A DNA stretch of 64,000 nt, from contig NZ_BOQN01000145.1 in assembly GCF_018332695.1 (NCBI RefSeq), positions 1 to 64,000 of the forward strand, written 5' to 3'. Positions 49,597 through 58,201 of this stretch are shown in pieces. The DNA comes from Paractinoplanes toevensis (GTDB lineage: Bacteria; Actinomycetota; Actinomycetes; Mycobacteriales; Micromonosporaceae). Each line of letters begins with the position of its first letter. Positions within the stretch are counted from its first letter, which is position 1. Position numbers and translations under genes: made by a program. The notes beneath the pieces were generated by a model. That model was not told the DNA's origin. It did no database searches and saw only the letters and a program-made list of their open reading frames with translations.

Positions 49597-50523
49597 TCAG
49601 TTAGGAGCGACAGCCTCTCGCCCGACCGCGGCCCGCAGGGCACCCTCGATCTCGGGGTACGCCCACTGGAATCCGGCCCGCCGCAGCACGGCCGGGACCG
49701 CGCGCTGGCTCACCTGCAACTCCTCGGCGAGGCCGCCCAGCGCCAGGTCGAGCGCGAAACCGGGCACCGCGAGCAGGGCCGGGCGGTGCAGGGCCCGGGC
49801 GAACGCGCGGGTGAACTCGGCGTTGGTGCACTGCTCGGCGCTGACCATGTTGACCGGGCCGGCGATGTCGTCCCGGCCGAGGAGGAACTCGGCGGCGCCG
49901 AGCCAGTCGGTCAGGGCGATCCACGCCATCCACTGCTTGCCGCCGCCGAGCTTGGCCCCCGCGCCCAGCTTGAACGGGATCAGCAGCTGCTTGATCAGCT
50001 CACTCTCGCGGTCGACGACCGGGGCGGTGCGCAGCAGCACGACCCGGGTGCCGGCGTCCTCGGCCGGGCGGGCCGCGGCCTCCCAGACCCGGCACAGGTC
50101 GGCCAGGAAGGTCTTGCCGGCCGGGGCTTCCTCGCTGGTCGGGGTGTCGCCGGTGTCGCCGTACCAGCCGGCGCCGGAGGCCTGCAGCATGGTGCGCGGC
50201 CGGTCGGCCTCGGGCAGGTTGCTGATCGCGCGAGCCAGCGTGCCGGTCGAGTCGACCCGGCTCGACCGCAGCACGCTGCGGTAGTGGCCGGTCCAGCGCT
50301 TGTCGCCGATGTTCGCCCCGGCCAGGTTGATCACCACGTCGGTGCCGGCCACCACGGCTGGGTCGAGCTGGCCCTGGGACGGCTGCCAGGCGGCCTCGCC
50401 CGGGCCGGGATCGCGTTGCCGGACCAGCCGGGTGATCTCGTGGCCGGCGGCCACGAGCCGGTCGGCCAGGCGCGTGCCGAGGAAGCCGGAAGCGCCGGCC
50501 ATGAGAATCCGCATGCTCACCAT
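49597..50523 (-). CDS. TIGR01777 family epimerase
   Basis: NAD(P)-binding Rossmann protein of the extended SDR type, 308 residues. Dinucleotide motif GASGFLGTRLADRLVAAGH near residue 10; VINLAGANIGDKRW near 67; TIGR01777-specific QASGAGWYGDTGD near 116; the DUF1731 C-terminal domain with LPALL-like RPALLAVPGFALDLALGG and RRAGFQWAYPEIEGALR. Homologues (Rv2216, SulA-like YfcH) have no established reaction. In actinobacteria it is reliably next to sucB/lipB, as here. Start could also be the ATG at 50514 (MRILMAGASGFLG). Confidence 0.88.
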   Translation of the reverse strand: MVSMRILMAGASGFLGTRLADRLVAAGHEITRLVRQRDPGPGEAAWQPSQGQLDPAVVAGTDVVINLAGANIGDKRWTGHYRSVLRSSRVDSTGTLARAISNLPEADRPRTMLQASGAGWYGDTGDTPTSEEAPAGKTFLADLCRVWEAAARPAEDAGTRVVLLRTAPVVDRESELIKQLLIPFKLGAGAKLGGGKQWMAWIALTDWLGAAEFLLGRDDIAGPVNMVSAEQCTNAEFTRAFARALHRPALLAVPGFALDLALGGLAEELQVSQRAVPAVLRRAGFQWAYPEIEGALRAAVGREAVAPN

Positions 50524-50553
50524 GATGCCCGGATTCGAACTCGTTCAAAACGA

Positions 50554-50579
50554 AGAAGGGGCGCCGAAGCGCCCCTTCT
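50554..50579 (-). terminator. Intrinsic terminator of sucB
   Basis: AGAAGGGGCGC (50554-50564), CGAA tetraloop, GCGCCCCTTCT (50569-50579): a perfect 11-bp stem 13 bases after the sucB stop. On the minus strand it is followed by TCGTTTTG, giving a short T tract. Confidence 0.85.
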
Positions 50580-50592
50580 CACCGCTAAAAGA

Positions 50593-52416
50593 TCACAGAC
50601 CGAGTTCGTACTCGAACTGTCCGCCCTGCAGGCGCTCCTTCAGAGTCACCAGGAAGCGGGCGGCGTCGGCGCCGTCCACGATCCGGTGGTCGTAGCTGAG
50701 CGCCAGGTAGACCATCGAGCGCGGCACGATCAGCTCACCCAGGTTGGGGTCCTCGACGACCACGGCCCGCTTGACCACCGCGCCGGTGCCGAGGATGCCG
50801 ACCTGCGGCTGGTTGATGATCGGCGTGTCGAACAGCGCGCCCCGGCTGCCGGTGTTGGTCAGGGTGAACGTGCCGCCCGAGATCTCGTCCGGGCCGATCC
50901 GGTTGTTCCGGGTGCGGTCCGCGACGTCGGCGATCCGCTTGGCCAGGCCGGCCAGGTTGAGGTCGCCGGCGTCCCGGATCACCGGGACGATCAGGCCCTT
51001 CGGGGTGTCCACCGCGACGCCCAGGTGCTCGGCGTCGTGGTAGGTGACCGTGCCGGCCTCCAGGTCGATCGACGAGTTGACCACCGGGTGCTGCTGCAGC
51101 GCCTCGACCGCGGCCAGGGCGAAGAACGGGTTGAAGGTGAGCTTCACCCCGTGCTTGGCCTGGAAGTCGGCCTTGGCCTTGTTGCGCAGCTGGGCGACCT
51201 TGGTGACGTCGACCTCGACGACCGTGGTGAGCTGCGCCGAGACCTGCAGCGACTCGACCATGCGGCGGGCGATGGTGGCCCGGGTGCGGGTCAGCTTCTC
51301 GGTGCGGCCACGCAGCGGGCTCGGCGACGGCTTGGCGGCCGCGGCCTTCGGGGCGGTGGCTGCGGCGGCCGGTGCGGCCGCGGCGGCCGGAGCCGGCTTG
51401 GCCTTGGCCGCCTCGGCGGCCTCGGCCGCGTCGAGCACGTCCTGCTTGCGGATGCGGCCACCCACGCCGGTGCCGGTCAGGGTGGACAGGTCCACGCCCT
51501 TGTCGGCGGCGAGCTTGCGCACCAGCGGGGTCAGGTAACCGGCGTCGCCGGCACCGTTGGCCTTGACCGACTCGGCGGCCGGCGCGGCCGGCTGAGCGGG
51601 GGTCGAAGGAGCCGACGGCGCGATATCCGGCGCCGGAGCCGACTCGATCTTCGGAGCTTCCGCCTGCGGAGCCGGCTTCGGGGCCTCGGCCTTGGGCTCC
51701 TCGGCCTTGGGCTCCTCGGCCTTGGGGGCCTCAGCCTGCGGCTTCGGGGCCGGCTCGGGGGCCGCGGCCGGGGCCGCGTCGGCGGAACCGATCACCGCGA
51801 GTACGGCGCCGACGTCGGCCGTCTCGTCCTCGGGCACCTTGATCTCGAGCAGCGTGCCGGCGACCGGCGACGGGATCTCGGTGTCGACCTTGTCGGTGGA
51901 CACCTCGAGCAGCGGCTCGTCGGCCTCGACGGTCTCGCCGACCTGCTTGAGCCAGCGGGTGACGGTGCCCTCGGTGACGCTCTCGCCGAGCGCGGGCATC
52001 TTGACGTCGGTGCCCTCGCCGGAGGACGCCGAAGCGGTCTGCGGGGCCGGAGCCTCGGCCTCGACCGGCTTCTCCGTCGACGGGGTGGTCGGAGCGGGGG
52101 GCTCGGGCTCGGCCTCGGCCTCCGGCTCCGCCTGGGCCTGCGCGGCCGGAGCCGGCTCGGACGAACCCGCGTCCTCGCCGTCGCCGGAGATCACGGCGAG
52201 CTCGCTGCCGACGTCGGCCGTCTCGTCCTCACCGACGACGATGCGGGTGAGCACGCCCGCGGCCGGCGACGGGATCTCCGTGTCGACCTTGTCGGTGGAG
52301 ACCTCGAGCAGCGGCTCGTCGGCCTCGACGCGCTCGCCCTCCTGCTTGAGCCAGCGAGTGACGGTGCCCTCGGTGACGCTCTCACCCAGCCGCGGCATGG
52401 TGACCGATACCGGCAT
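50593..52416 (-). CDS. sucB: Dihydrolipoamide acyltransferase E2
   Basis: E2 component of a 2-oxoacid dehydrogenase complex (607 residues). Two lipoyl domains (about 1-78 and 138-215), each with the lipoylated Lys in EVSTDKVDTEIPSP; Ala/Pro/Glu-rich linkers; a peripheral-subunit-binding domain (about 295-335, PLVRKLAADKGVDLSTLTGTG onward); and the catalytic domain (about 380-607) with the HxxxDG active site in SYDHRIVDGADAARF. Its lipoyl groups need LipB and LipA, both nearby. In actinobacteria this protein serves pyruvate and 2-oxoglutarate dehydrogenases. lpdA precedes it by 36 bases. A strong terminator follows. Confidence 0.95.
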   Translation of the reverse strand: MPVSVTMPRLGESVTEGTVTRWLKQEGERVEADEPLLEVSTDKVDTEIPSPAAGVLTRIVVGEDETADVGSELAVISGDGEDAGSSEPAPAAQAQAEPEAEAEPEPPAPTTPSTEKPVEAEAPAPQTASASSGEGTDVKMPALGESVTEGTVTRWLKQVGETVEADEPLLEVSTDKVDTEIPSPVAGTLLEIKVPEDETADVGAVLAVIGSADAAPAAAPEPAPKPQAEAPKAEEPKAEEPKAEAPKPAPQAEAPKIESAPAPDIAPSAPSTPAQPAAPAAESVKANGAGDAGYLTPLVRKLAADKGVDLSTLTGTGVGGRIRKQDVLDAAEAAEAAKAKPAPAAAAAPAAAATAPKAAAAKPSPSPLRGRTEKLTRTRATIARRMVESLQVSAQLTTVVEVDVTKVAQLRNKAKADFQAKHGVKLTFNPFFALAAVEALQQHPVVNSSIDLEAGTVTYHDAEHLGVAVDTPKGLIVPVIRDAGDLNLAGLAKRIADVADRTRNNRIGPDEISGGTFTLTNTGSRGALFDTPIINQPQVGILGTGAVVKRAVVVEDPNLGELIVPRSMVYLALSYDHRIVDGADAARFLVTLKERLQGGQFEYELGL

Positions 52417-52452
52417 GTCTTCGAACTCCTTCTACCGCGTCGTCTCTAAAGG

Positions 52453-53844
52453 TCAGCTGTGTGCGTGCAGGGGCTTGCCGGAGAGCGCGAGGAACGCCTC
52501 GCCGAGCGCCTCGTTCTGCGTCGGGTGGGCGTGCACCAGCTGGGCGACCTCTTCCGGGAAGGCCTCCCAGTTGTAGATGAGCTGGGCCTCGCCGACCTGC
52601 TCGCTCATCCGGGCGCCGATCATGTGCACGCCGAGGACCGGACCGTCCTTCTGACGCACCAGCTTGACGAAGCCCTGCGTCTTGAGGATCTGGCTCTTGC
52701 CGTTGCCGCCGAGGTTGTAGTTGTAGGTCTCGACGCTGTCGGCGCCGAACTTCTCCTTGGCCTTGGCCTCGGTCAGGCCCATCGAGGCGATCTCCGGGTC
52801 GCAGTAGGTGACCCGGGGGATGCCGGCCTCGTCGATGACCGGCGGGGTCAGCCCCGCGATCTCCTCGGCGACGAAGATGCCCTGCGCGAAGCCGCGGTGC
52901 GCGAGCTGGAGGCCGGGGACGATGTCGCCGACCGCGTAGATGTTGCCCACGCCGGTGTGCAGCCGCTCGTTGGTGATCACGAAGCCGCGCTCGAGCTTGA
53001 CGCCCTGCTGCTCGTAGCCCAGGTTGGCGGTCGTCGGGCCACGGCCGACGGCGACCAGCATGACCTCGGCCTCGACCGTCTCGCCGCCCTGGATGGTGGC
53101 GCGCACGCCGTTCTCGGTCTTCTCGACCTTCTCGAACGGCTTGCCGACCTTGAAGTTGATCTTCCGCTTGCGGAACGAGCGCTCGAGCTGCTTCGAGATG
53201 TCCTCGTCCTCCAGGGCGACCAGCCGGGGGAGGGCCTCCAGGACGGTGACCTCGGCGCCCAGCGACTTCCACACGCTGGCGAACTCGACGCCGATCACGC
53301 CGCCGCCGAGCACGATCGCGGAGGACGGCACCCGGTCGAGCTTGAGGGCGTGCTCGCTGGTGATGACCCGCTTGCCGTCGACCTCGAGGCCGGGCAGCGA
53401 GCGCGAGTAGGAGCCGCTGGCCAGGATGATGTTGCGGCCGGTGTAGCGCTGACCGGCGACCTCGACCGTGTCCTTGGCGACGAGCTTGCCCTCGCCGGCC
53501 ACCACGGTGATGTTCTTGTTGTGCGTGAGCAGGCCCTGCAGGCCCTTGTACAGGCGGGCGACGACACCGTCCTTGTACGAGTTCACCGCGGCCATGTCGA
53601 TGCCCAGCAGCTCGGCCTTGATGCCGAACTGCTCGCTCTCGCGGGTCTGGTCGGCGATCTCGGCGGCGTGCAGCAGCGCCTTGGTCGGGATGCAGCCGCG
53701 GTGCAGGCAGGTGCCACCCAGCTCGGCCTTGTCGATCAGCGCTACGGAGAGGTCGAGCTCGGCGGCGCGCAGGGCGGCCGCGTAACCACCGCTGCCGGCG
53801 CCGAGGATGACGATGTCGAAGGTTCCGCCGTTCGGCTGGCTCAC
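52453..53844 (-). CDS. lpdA: Dihydrolipoyl dehydrogenase E3
   Basis: FAD/NAD-dependent disulfide oxidoreductase that reoxidises lipoyl groups of 2-oxoacid dehydrogenases and the glycine cleavage system. FAD site VILGAGSGGYAAALRAAELD near residue 11; redox disulfide GGTCLHRGCIPTKALLHAA with CLHRGC near 44-49; NAD site VLGGGVIGVEFASVWKSLG near 180; C-terminal His-Glu in HAHPTQNEALGEAFLAL. 463 residues. The GTG at 53844 (MSQPNGGTFDIVILGAG) has GGAG 5 bases upstream; frame-compatible sequence further up is not family-like. It leads the lpdA-sucB operon. Confidence 0.96.
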   Translation of the reverse strand: MSQPNGGTFDIVILGAGSGGYAAALRAAELDLSVALIDKAELGGTCLHRGCIPTKALLHAAEIADQTRESEQFGIKAELLGIDMAAVNSYKDGVVARLYKGLQGLLTHNKNITVVAGEGKLVAKDTVEVAGQRYTGRNIILASGSYSRSLPGLEVDGKRVITSEHALKLDRVPSSAIVLGGGVIGVEFASVWKSLGAEVTVLEALPRLVALEDEDISKQLERSFRKRKINFKVGKPFEKVEKTENGVRATIQGGETVEAEVMLVAVGRGPTTANLGYEQQGVKLERGFVITNERLHTGVGNIYAVGDIVPGLQLAHRGFAQGIFVAEEIAGLTPPVIDEAGIPRVTYCDPEIASMGLTEAKAKEKFGADSVETYNYNLGGNGKSQILKTQGFVKLVRQKDGPVLGVHMIGARMSEQVGEAQLIYNWEAFPEEVAQLVHAHPTQNEALGEAFLALSGKPLHAHS

Positions 53845-53881
53845 GTTGACTCCAGTGGTCGCATCGTCGCCATGTGGGTCA

Positions 53882-53910
53882 CACAATGGAAACGGTCACA
53901 GTATGTCCAA
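53882..53910 (-). promoter_or_regulatory. Possible lpdA promoter
   Basis: On the minus strand TTGGAC (53905-53910) and CATTGT (53883-53888) are spaced by 16 bases, about 40 bases before the lpdA start. Reasonable but unproven match to the housekeeping consensus. Confidence 0.3.
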
Positions 53911-54008
53911 GCCATCTTGTCACTTATGGAACCGATCGATGCAGTCAGGTGCCCACCGGCGTGCCCGCGCGTCGTACCCTTGCCGCAATTGACTGTGAGG
54001 AGCGGGCG

Positions 54009-54329
54009 GTGGCGTGGTTCCGGCGCGGCAGCAAGCCCGGTCGGGCGGCGGGGCGGCCGGTCGATCGTGCCGATCTTGAGTATTTGGCGGAGTTCGTCCG
54101 CACCCGGCGTGGCGTCGAGGCGTTCATCGAGCCGCGCACGACCGTGACCGAGACCACGGTGTTGCTCGTGGCACACGACGGCGAGTGGACCCGCCGGCGC
54201 ACCGAGTCCCCGGAGATCGCCCGCCGGTGGGCGCACGGGCTGTCGGTGCCGATCTACGACGTACGCCTGCTGGGTTACCCGCAGCGCATGCGCGACTACA
54301 ACGAGCGGCAGAAACACCGCCCGTTGTAG
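54009..54329 (+). CDS. Conserved actinobacterial protein of unknown function
   Basis: 106 residues. N-terminal basic stretch, then DRADLEYLAEFVRTRRGVEA, TTVLLVAHDGEWTRRRTESP and VPIYDVRLLGYPQRMRDYNE at the C-terminus. The GTG at 54009 has GAGGAG 7 bases upstream. I recognise the pattern from actinobacterial loci beside pepA and lpdA but cannot name a function; it looks soluble and compact, with a possible alpha/beta fold. It is divergent from lpdA and convergent with pepA. Confidence 0.72.
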   Translation: MAWFRRGSKPGRAAGRPVDRADLEYLAEFVRTRRGVEAFIEPRTTVTETTVLLVAHDGEWTRRRTESPEIARRWAHGLSVPIYDVRLLGYPQRMRDYNERQKHRPL

Positions 54330-54339
54330 GTCGGGCAGC

Positions 54340-55875
54340 CTAGGCCAGATCGTCGATCGCCTGCAGGAACGTACGGATCGGCACGCCGGTGCCGCCCTTG
54401 GTCCAGTAACCGGTGGCCTCACCGGCGTGGTAACCCGGCCCGGCGATGTCGACGTGCGCCCACTCAACGCCCTCGGCCACGAACTCGCGCAGGAACACGC
54501 CGCCCTGCAGCATGTGCCCGGCCCGGTCGAGGTTCGAGTTGGTCTGGCAGATGTCGGCGATGTCGGACTCCATGCCCTTGCGCACCTCTTCCGGCAACGG
54601 CATCGGCCAGGCCGGCTCGCCGACCTTGTCACCGGCCGCCCGGACCAGCTCGGTGGCCGGGCCGGAACCCATCAGGCCGGCGATCCGCTTGCCCAGCGCG
54701 ATCACCTGCCCGCCGGTGAGCGTGGACGCCTCGAGCACGTAGTCGGTGCCGTCCGCGCAGGCCCGGGCGATCGCGTCGCCGAGCACCATGCGCCCCTCGG
54801 CGTCGGTGTTGAACACCTCGACCCGCTTGCCGTTGAACATGGTGATCACGTCACCCGGCCGGTACGCCGAGCCGGACGGCATGTTCTCCGCCATCGCGAG
54901 GTAGCCGCTGACCGCCACGCCCGGCTTGAGCGCGGCGACCGCCAGCATCGCCGCACCGATCGCAGCCGCGCCGGCCATGTCCGACTTCATCTCCCACATG
55001 CCGGCGCTCGGCTTGATGCTGATGCCGCCGGTGTCGAACGTGATGCCCTTGCCGACCAGCGCGACCCGCTTCGGCGACTCGACCCCCTCGGGCGTGTAGC
55101 TGAGCTTCACCAGCCGCGGCGGCGCCTCCGAGCCCTGGCCGACCGCGACGATCCCGCCGTACCCCCCGGCCTTCAGCTCGTCGAAGTCGAGCACCTCGAC
55201 CTCGAGGCCGGAACCCTGCGCGGCGGCCACCACGGCGTCGGCGAACGACGGCGGGCGCAGCTCGTTGGGCGGCATGTTGACCCAGTCGCGGGCCAGCCGC
55301 ACCGAACGGGCCACCACCTCGGCCCGGGTCACCTCGGCCTGCGCCGCCTCGTCGGCCGCGTCCGGCACGTGCACCTGGAGCTGGGCGACCGGGTCGCGGC
55401 GGTTCGGCTGCGGCTTGGTCTTGTAGCCGGCGAACTTGTAGCCGCCGAGCAGCGCGCCCTCCAGGATGGCCCGCAGCACGCCGGGCGCGTCCTCGTCGTC
55501 GGGCAGCGGCAGGGCCAGCGCCACCGTCGCGCTGCCGGCCAGCGCGCGCACCGCCGCACCCGTGCCGCGGCGCAGTTTCTCCAGCTCGGGGGCGGAGCCG
55601 GACGGCTCGTCGCCGAGCCCGACCGCGACGATCAGCGGCGCCGCGATCGTGCCGAGCGTGGCCAGCTTGGTCACCTCGCCCGGTGCGCCGCTCGCGCCGA
55701 GCAGCGCCAGCGTCGAGGTCAGCTTGCCGTCGAACGCGGCGGCGATGCTCTCGGCGCCGGCCGCAGGGAGCAGGGCTCCGCCGTCGTCGGGCTGGCTGTG
55801 CAGGCCGATGACGATGGCATCGACGGCCAATTCGGCCGGGTCGGTGTCGACCAGGGCGAGGCTGGGCTGGCTCAC
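54340..55875 (-). CDS. pepA: Leucyl aminopeptidase (M17)
   Basis: Two-metal cytoplasmic aminopeptidase (511 residues) that removes N-terminal residues from peptides. Catalytic C-terminal domain: VGKGITFDTGGISIKPSAGM with metal-binding Lys and Asp, KSDMAGAAA, and the signature NTDAEGRMVLGDAI with Asp/Glu ligands and the catalytic Arg. The N-terminal macro-like domain (1-165) is typical of the hexameric family. The GTG at 55875 has GGAGAG 5 bases upstream; the open frame upstream lies across the gcvT promoter. Divergent from gcvT with 137 bases between. Confidence 0.95.
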   Translation of the reverse strand: MSQPSLALVDTDPAELAVDAIVIGLHSQPDDGGALLPAAGAESIAAAFDGKLTSTLALLGASGAPGEVTKLATLGTIAAPLIVAVGLGDEPSGSAPELEKLRRGTGAAVRALAGSATVALALPLPDDEDAPGVLRAILEGALLGGYKFAGYKTKPQPNRRDPVAQLQVHVPDAADEAAQAEVTRAEVVARSVRLARDWVNMPPNELRPPSFADAVVAAAQGSGLEVEVLDFDELKAGGYGGIVAVGQGSEAPPRLVKLSYTPEGVESPKRVALVGKGITFDTGGISIKPSAGMWEMKSDMAGAAAIGAAMLAVAALKPGVAVSGYLAMAENMPSGSAYRPGDVITMFNGKRVEVFNTDAEGRMVLGDAIARACADGTDYVLEASTLTGGQVIALGKRIAGLMGSGPATELVRAAGDKVGEPAWPMPLPEEVRKGMESDIADICQTNSNLDRAGHMLQGGVFLREFVAEGVEWAHVDIAGPGYHAGEATGYWTKGGTGVPIRTFLQAIDDLA

Positions 55876-56012
55876 GGGCTCTCCGGGACTTCGGGGCCGG
55901 CACCCTCTTGGGGCGCGCCGGCTGGTCGGTGGATTCCCCGGTGCGATGGCTCCGGGTGAAGGGCGTCCCCGCGACAATAACGACTCCCAAGGTCACGGGT
56001 AAGTTGACTCTC

Positions 56013-57116
56013 ATGTCTGCCGACGCCGCCGATGCCCTTTTCCGTTCGCCGCTGCACGAGCGCCACGTCGCGCTGGGTGCGAAGCTCGCCGCCTTCGGCG
56101 GCTGGGAGATGCCCTTGGAGTACGCCGGGGGAGGCGTCCTGAAGGAGCACGCCGCCGTGCGCGGGGCGGCCGGGGTGTTCGACGTCTCGCACCTCGGAAA
56201 GTCGCGTGTGCGGGGGGCCGGCGCGGCCGCGTTCGTGAACTCCTGCCTCAGCAACGACCTCGGCCGCATCCAGCCCGGCCAGGCGCAGTACACGCTGTGC
56301 TGCGACGAGACCGGCGGCGTCGTCGACGACCTGATCGCCTACCTGTTCGCCGACGACCACGTCTTCCTGATCCCGAACGCGGCGAACACCGCCGAGGTCG
56401 TCCGCCGGCTCACCGCGGCGGCGCCGGCCGGCGTCACGGTCACCGACGAGCACCGGGACTACGCGGTGCTGGCCGTGCAGGGCCCGTCCTCGGCCGAGGT
56501 GCTCGGCAAGCTGGGCCTGCCGACCGGGCACGACTACATGTCGTTCGACCTGGCCACGCTGGGCACCGCCGAGCTGATCGTCTGCCGCACCGGCTACACC
56601 GGCGAGCACGGCTACGAACTGGTGGTGCCGTGGGACGACGCGACCGCGGTGTGGGACGCGATCGTCGGCGCCGGGGTGCAGCCGTGCGGGCTGGGCGCGC
56701 GCGACACGCTGCGCACCGAGATGGGATACCCGCTGCACGGCCAGGACCTCTCCCTCGACATCAGCCCCGTGCAGGCCCGCTCCGGCTGGGCGGTGGGCTG
56801 GTCGAAGCCCGAGTTCTGGGGCCGCGAGGCTCTCCTCGCGGAGAAAACCCAGGGTCCGCGGCGCCTTCTGCGAGGCTTGGAACTGACCGGCCGCGGGATC
56901 CCCCGCGGTCACATGCGGGTGTACGCCGGTGAGCAGCCGATCGGCGAGACGACCAGCGGCACCTTCTCGCCGACGAAGAAGGTCGGCATCGCGCTGGCCC
57001 TCATCGACACGGCGGCCGGCATCGCCGACGGTGACCTGGTCCAGATCGACATCCGCGGCCGGAAGATCGAGGCCAAGGTGGTCAAGCCGCCGTTCGTGCA
57101 GCCGTCGGTGCGGTGA
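56013..57116 (+). CDS. gcvT: Glycine cleavage system T protein (aminomethyltransferase)
   Basis: Transfers the methylene unit from aminomethyl-lipoyl H protein to tetrahydrofolate, releasing ammonia. 367 residues; motifs HERHVALGAKLAAFGGWEMP, GVFDVSHLGK with folate-site Asp, GDETGG-like CDETGGVVDDLIAY, VCRTGYTGEHGYELVV with the folate-binding Glu, and LGARDTLRTEMGYPLHGQDL. The ATG at 56013 starts the conserved region. H and P proteins are not in the window. The next gene's GTG overlaps its TGA. Confidence 0.95.
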   Translation: MSADAADALFRSPLHERHVALGAKLAAFGGWEMPLEYAGGGVLKEHAAVRGAAGVFDVSHLGKSRVRGAGAAAFVNSCLSNDLGRIQPGQAQYTLCCDETGGVVDDLIAYLFADDHVFLIPNAANTAEVVRRLTAAAPAGVTVTDEHRDYAVLAVQGPSSAEVLGKLGLPTGHDYMSFDLATLGTAELIVCRTGYTGEHGYELVVPWDDATAVWDAIVGAGVQPCGLGARDTLRTEMGYPLHGQDLSLDISPVQARSGWAVGWSKPEFWGREALLAEKTQGPRRLLRGLELTGRGIPRGHMRVYAGEQPIGETTSGTFSPTKKVGIALALIDTAAGIADGDLVQIDIRGRKIEAKVVKPPFVQPSVR

Positions 57117-57490
57117 GCCCGGTGGCCGTCACCTACGAGCAGCTGCGGGACTGGGTGCTGGCGCTGCCCGGCACCCGGGAGGTGTTCGTCGAGCAGTGGG
57201 GGCACCCGACGCTGCGCTACGGCGACAAGATGTTCGCCTCGGGCCGCTCCGGCTCGCCGCACGCCACGGTGAAGGCCTCCCTGGAAGATCAGGCCGAGCT
57301 GATCGCGAGCGCGCCCGAGGTGTACGAGAAGTCGCAATACACCGGCCGCTTCGGCTGGGTGCGGGTCGACCTGGCCCGGGCCGACCCCGAGGAACTGCGC
57401 CAGGTGGTGATCGAGGCCTGGCGGCGGACCGCGCCGAAGCGGGTCGTGGCCGCCTACGACTCAGCGCAGGGACAGGCCGACCAGGGCTAG
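57113..57490 (+). CDS. MmcQ/YjbR (DUF419) family protein
   Basis: 125 residues with a double-wing fold: TYEQLRDWVLALPGTREVF, HPTLRYGDKMFASG, then YTGRFGWVRVDLARADPEEL. Sequence relatives are annotated as DNA-binding because the fold resembles CyaY-like nucleic acid binders, but no role is proven. The GTG start overlaps the gcvT stop (GTGA), implying coupling. Its 3' end overlaps cobS by 30 bases on the other strand. Confidence 0.85.
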   Translation: MSPVAVTYEQLRDWVLALPGTREVFVEQWGHPTLRYGDKMFASGRSGSPHATVKASLEDQAELIASAPEVYEKSQYTGRFGWVRVDLARADPEELRQVVIEAWRRTAPKRVVAAYDSAQGQADQG

Positions 57491-58201
57491 CGTGGTCGCC
57501 AGCTCCACCGAGGCGCCCAGCACGTCACCGGTGATGCCGCCGAAACGACGTACGGAATGGCGCAGCAGCAGAACCACCGCCAGCAGTGCGACGAAGACGG
57601 CGGCCGGCCCCTGCCACGGACGGTCCGGGGTCGCGGCGGCCGCCGCGACCGTCACGATGATCGCGGCCCCCGCCGCAACCGGGATCGGAACCGTGCCCGC
57701 CACCAGCGCACCCAGGCCCTCGGGCCGGGCCGCCGGAACCCCACGCCGGCAGGCCACCGTGATCGCCAGCCGGCCGGCCGCGAACGCCGCGATCAGCGCC
57801 CACGGGGAGATCGACCCCAGCGAAGCGGTCTGGATCAGCAGGGTCAGCGCGATCGCCGCCACCCCGAACGGTCCGATGTCCGGCTTTTTCATGATTTCCA
57901 GCGCGGCCGCGCCGCGCCGATAGGAGCCGAGCGCGTCCACCGTGTCGGCCAGCCCGTCCAGGTGCATCCCCCGGGTCAGCAGCGCCGCCGCCGCGACCGT
58001 GACGGCCGCCGCCACCAGCGGGGGAGCGTGCAGCTCGCGCATTACCCAGAGGATTCCGCCGAGGGCCGCACCCAGCGCCGCGCCCACCACCGCGGCCAGG
58101 GACATCGCCCAGCGTGCGGATTCCCGATCCACCCGGCCGCCGCGAACCGGCAGGACCGTCAGCGTGGTCACGGCGAGCCGAAGTCCGGCCCCCGCGCTCA
58201 C
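57461..58201 (-). CDS. cobS: Adenosylcobinamide-GDP ribazoletransferase (cobalamin synthase)
   Basis: Integral membrane enzyme (246 residues, about seven helices) that joins alpha-ribazole (phosphate) to adenosylcobinamide-GDP, completing the cobalamin lower ligand. The hallmark GMHLDGLADTVDALGSY lies near residue 77, with MKKPDIGPFG near 105 and GGITGDVLGASVEL near 222. GTG start at 58201 overlaps the stop of the cobU-cobT gene (GTGA). Together they provide the last steps of B12 assembly. Overlaps the YjbR gene antisense at its 3' end. Confidence 0.95.
   Translation of the reverse strand: MSAGAGLRLAVTTLTVLPVRGGRVDRESARWAMSLAAVVGAALGAALGGILWVMRELHAPPLVAAAVTVAAAALLTRGMHLDGLADTVDALGSYRRGAAALEIMKKPDIGPFGVAAIALTLLIQTASLGSISPWALIAAFAAGRLAITVACRRGVPAARPEGLGALVAGTVPIPVAAGAAIIVTVAAAAATPDRPWQGPAAVFVALLAVVLLLRHSVRRFGGITGDVLGASVELATTLALVGLSLR

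Noticed and set aside
50523..50545. GAGTTCGAATCC on the minus strand, resembling a tRNA T-loop
   Set aside because: No matching acceptor, D or anticodon arms nearby; a chance match, and not an attachment site on present evidence.
55876..56012. Possible glycine riboswitch before gcvT
   Set aside because: I looked for the paired aptamer signature and saw none; the 137-base gap is shared with the pepA promoter. A covariance search would settle it.
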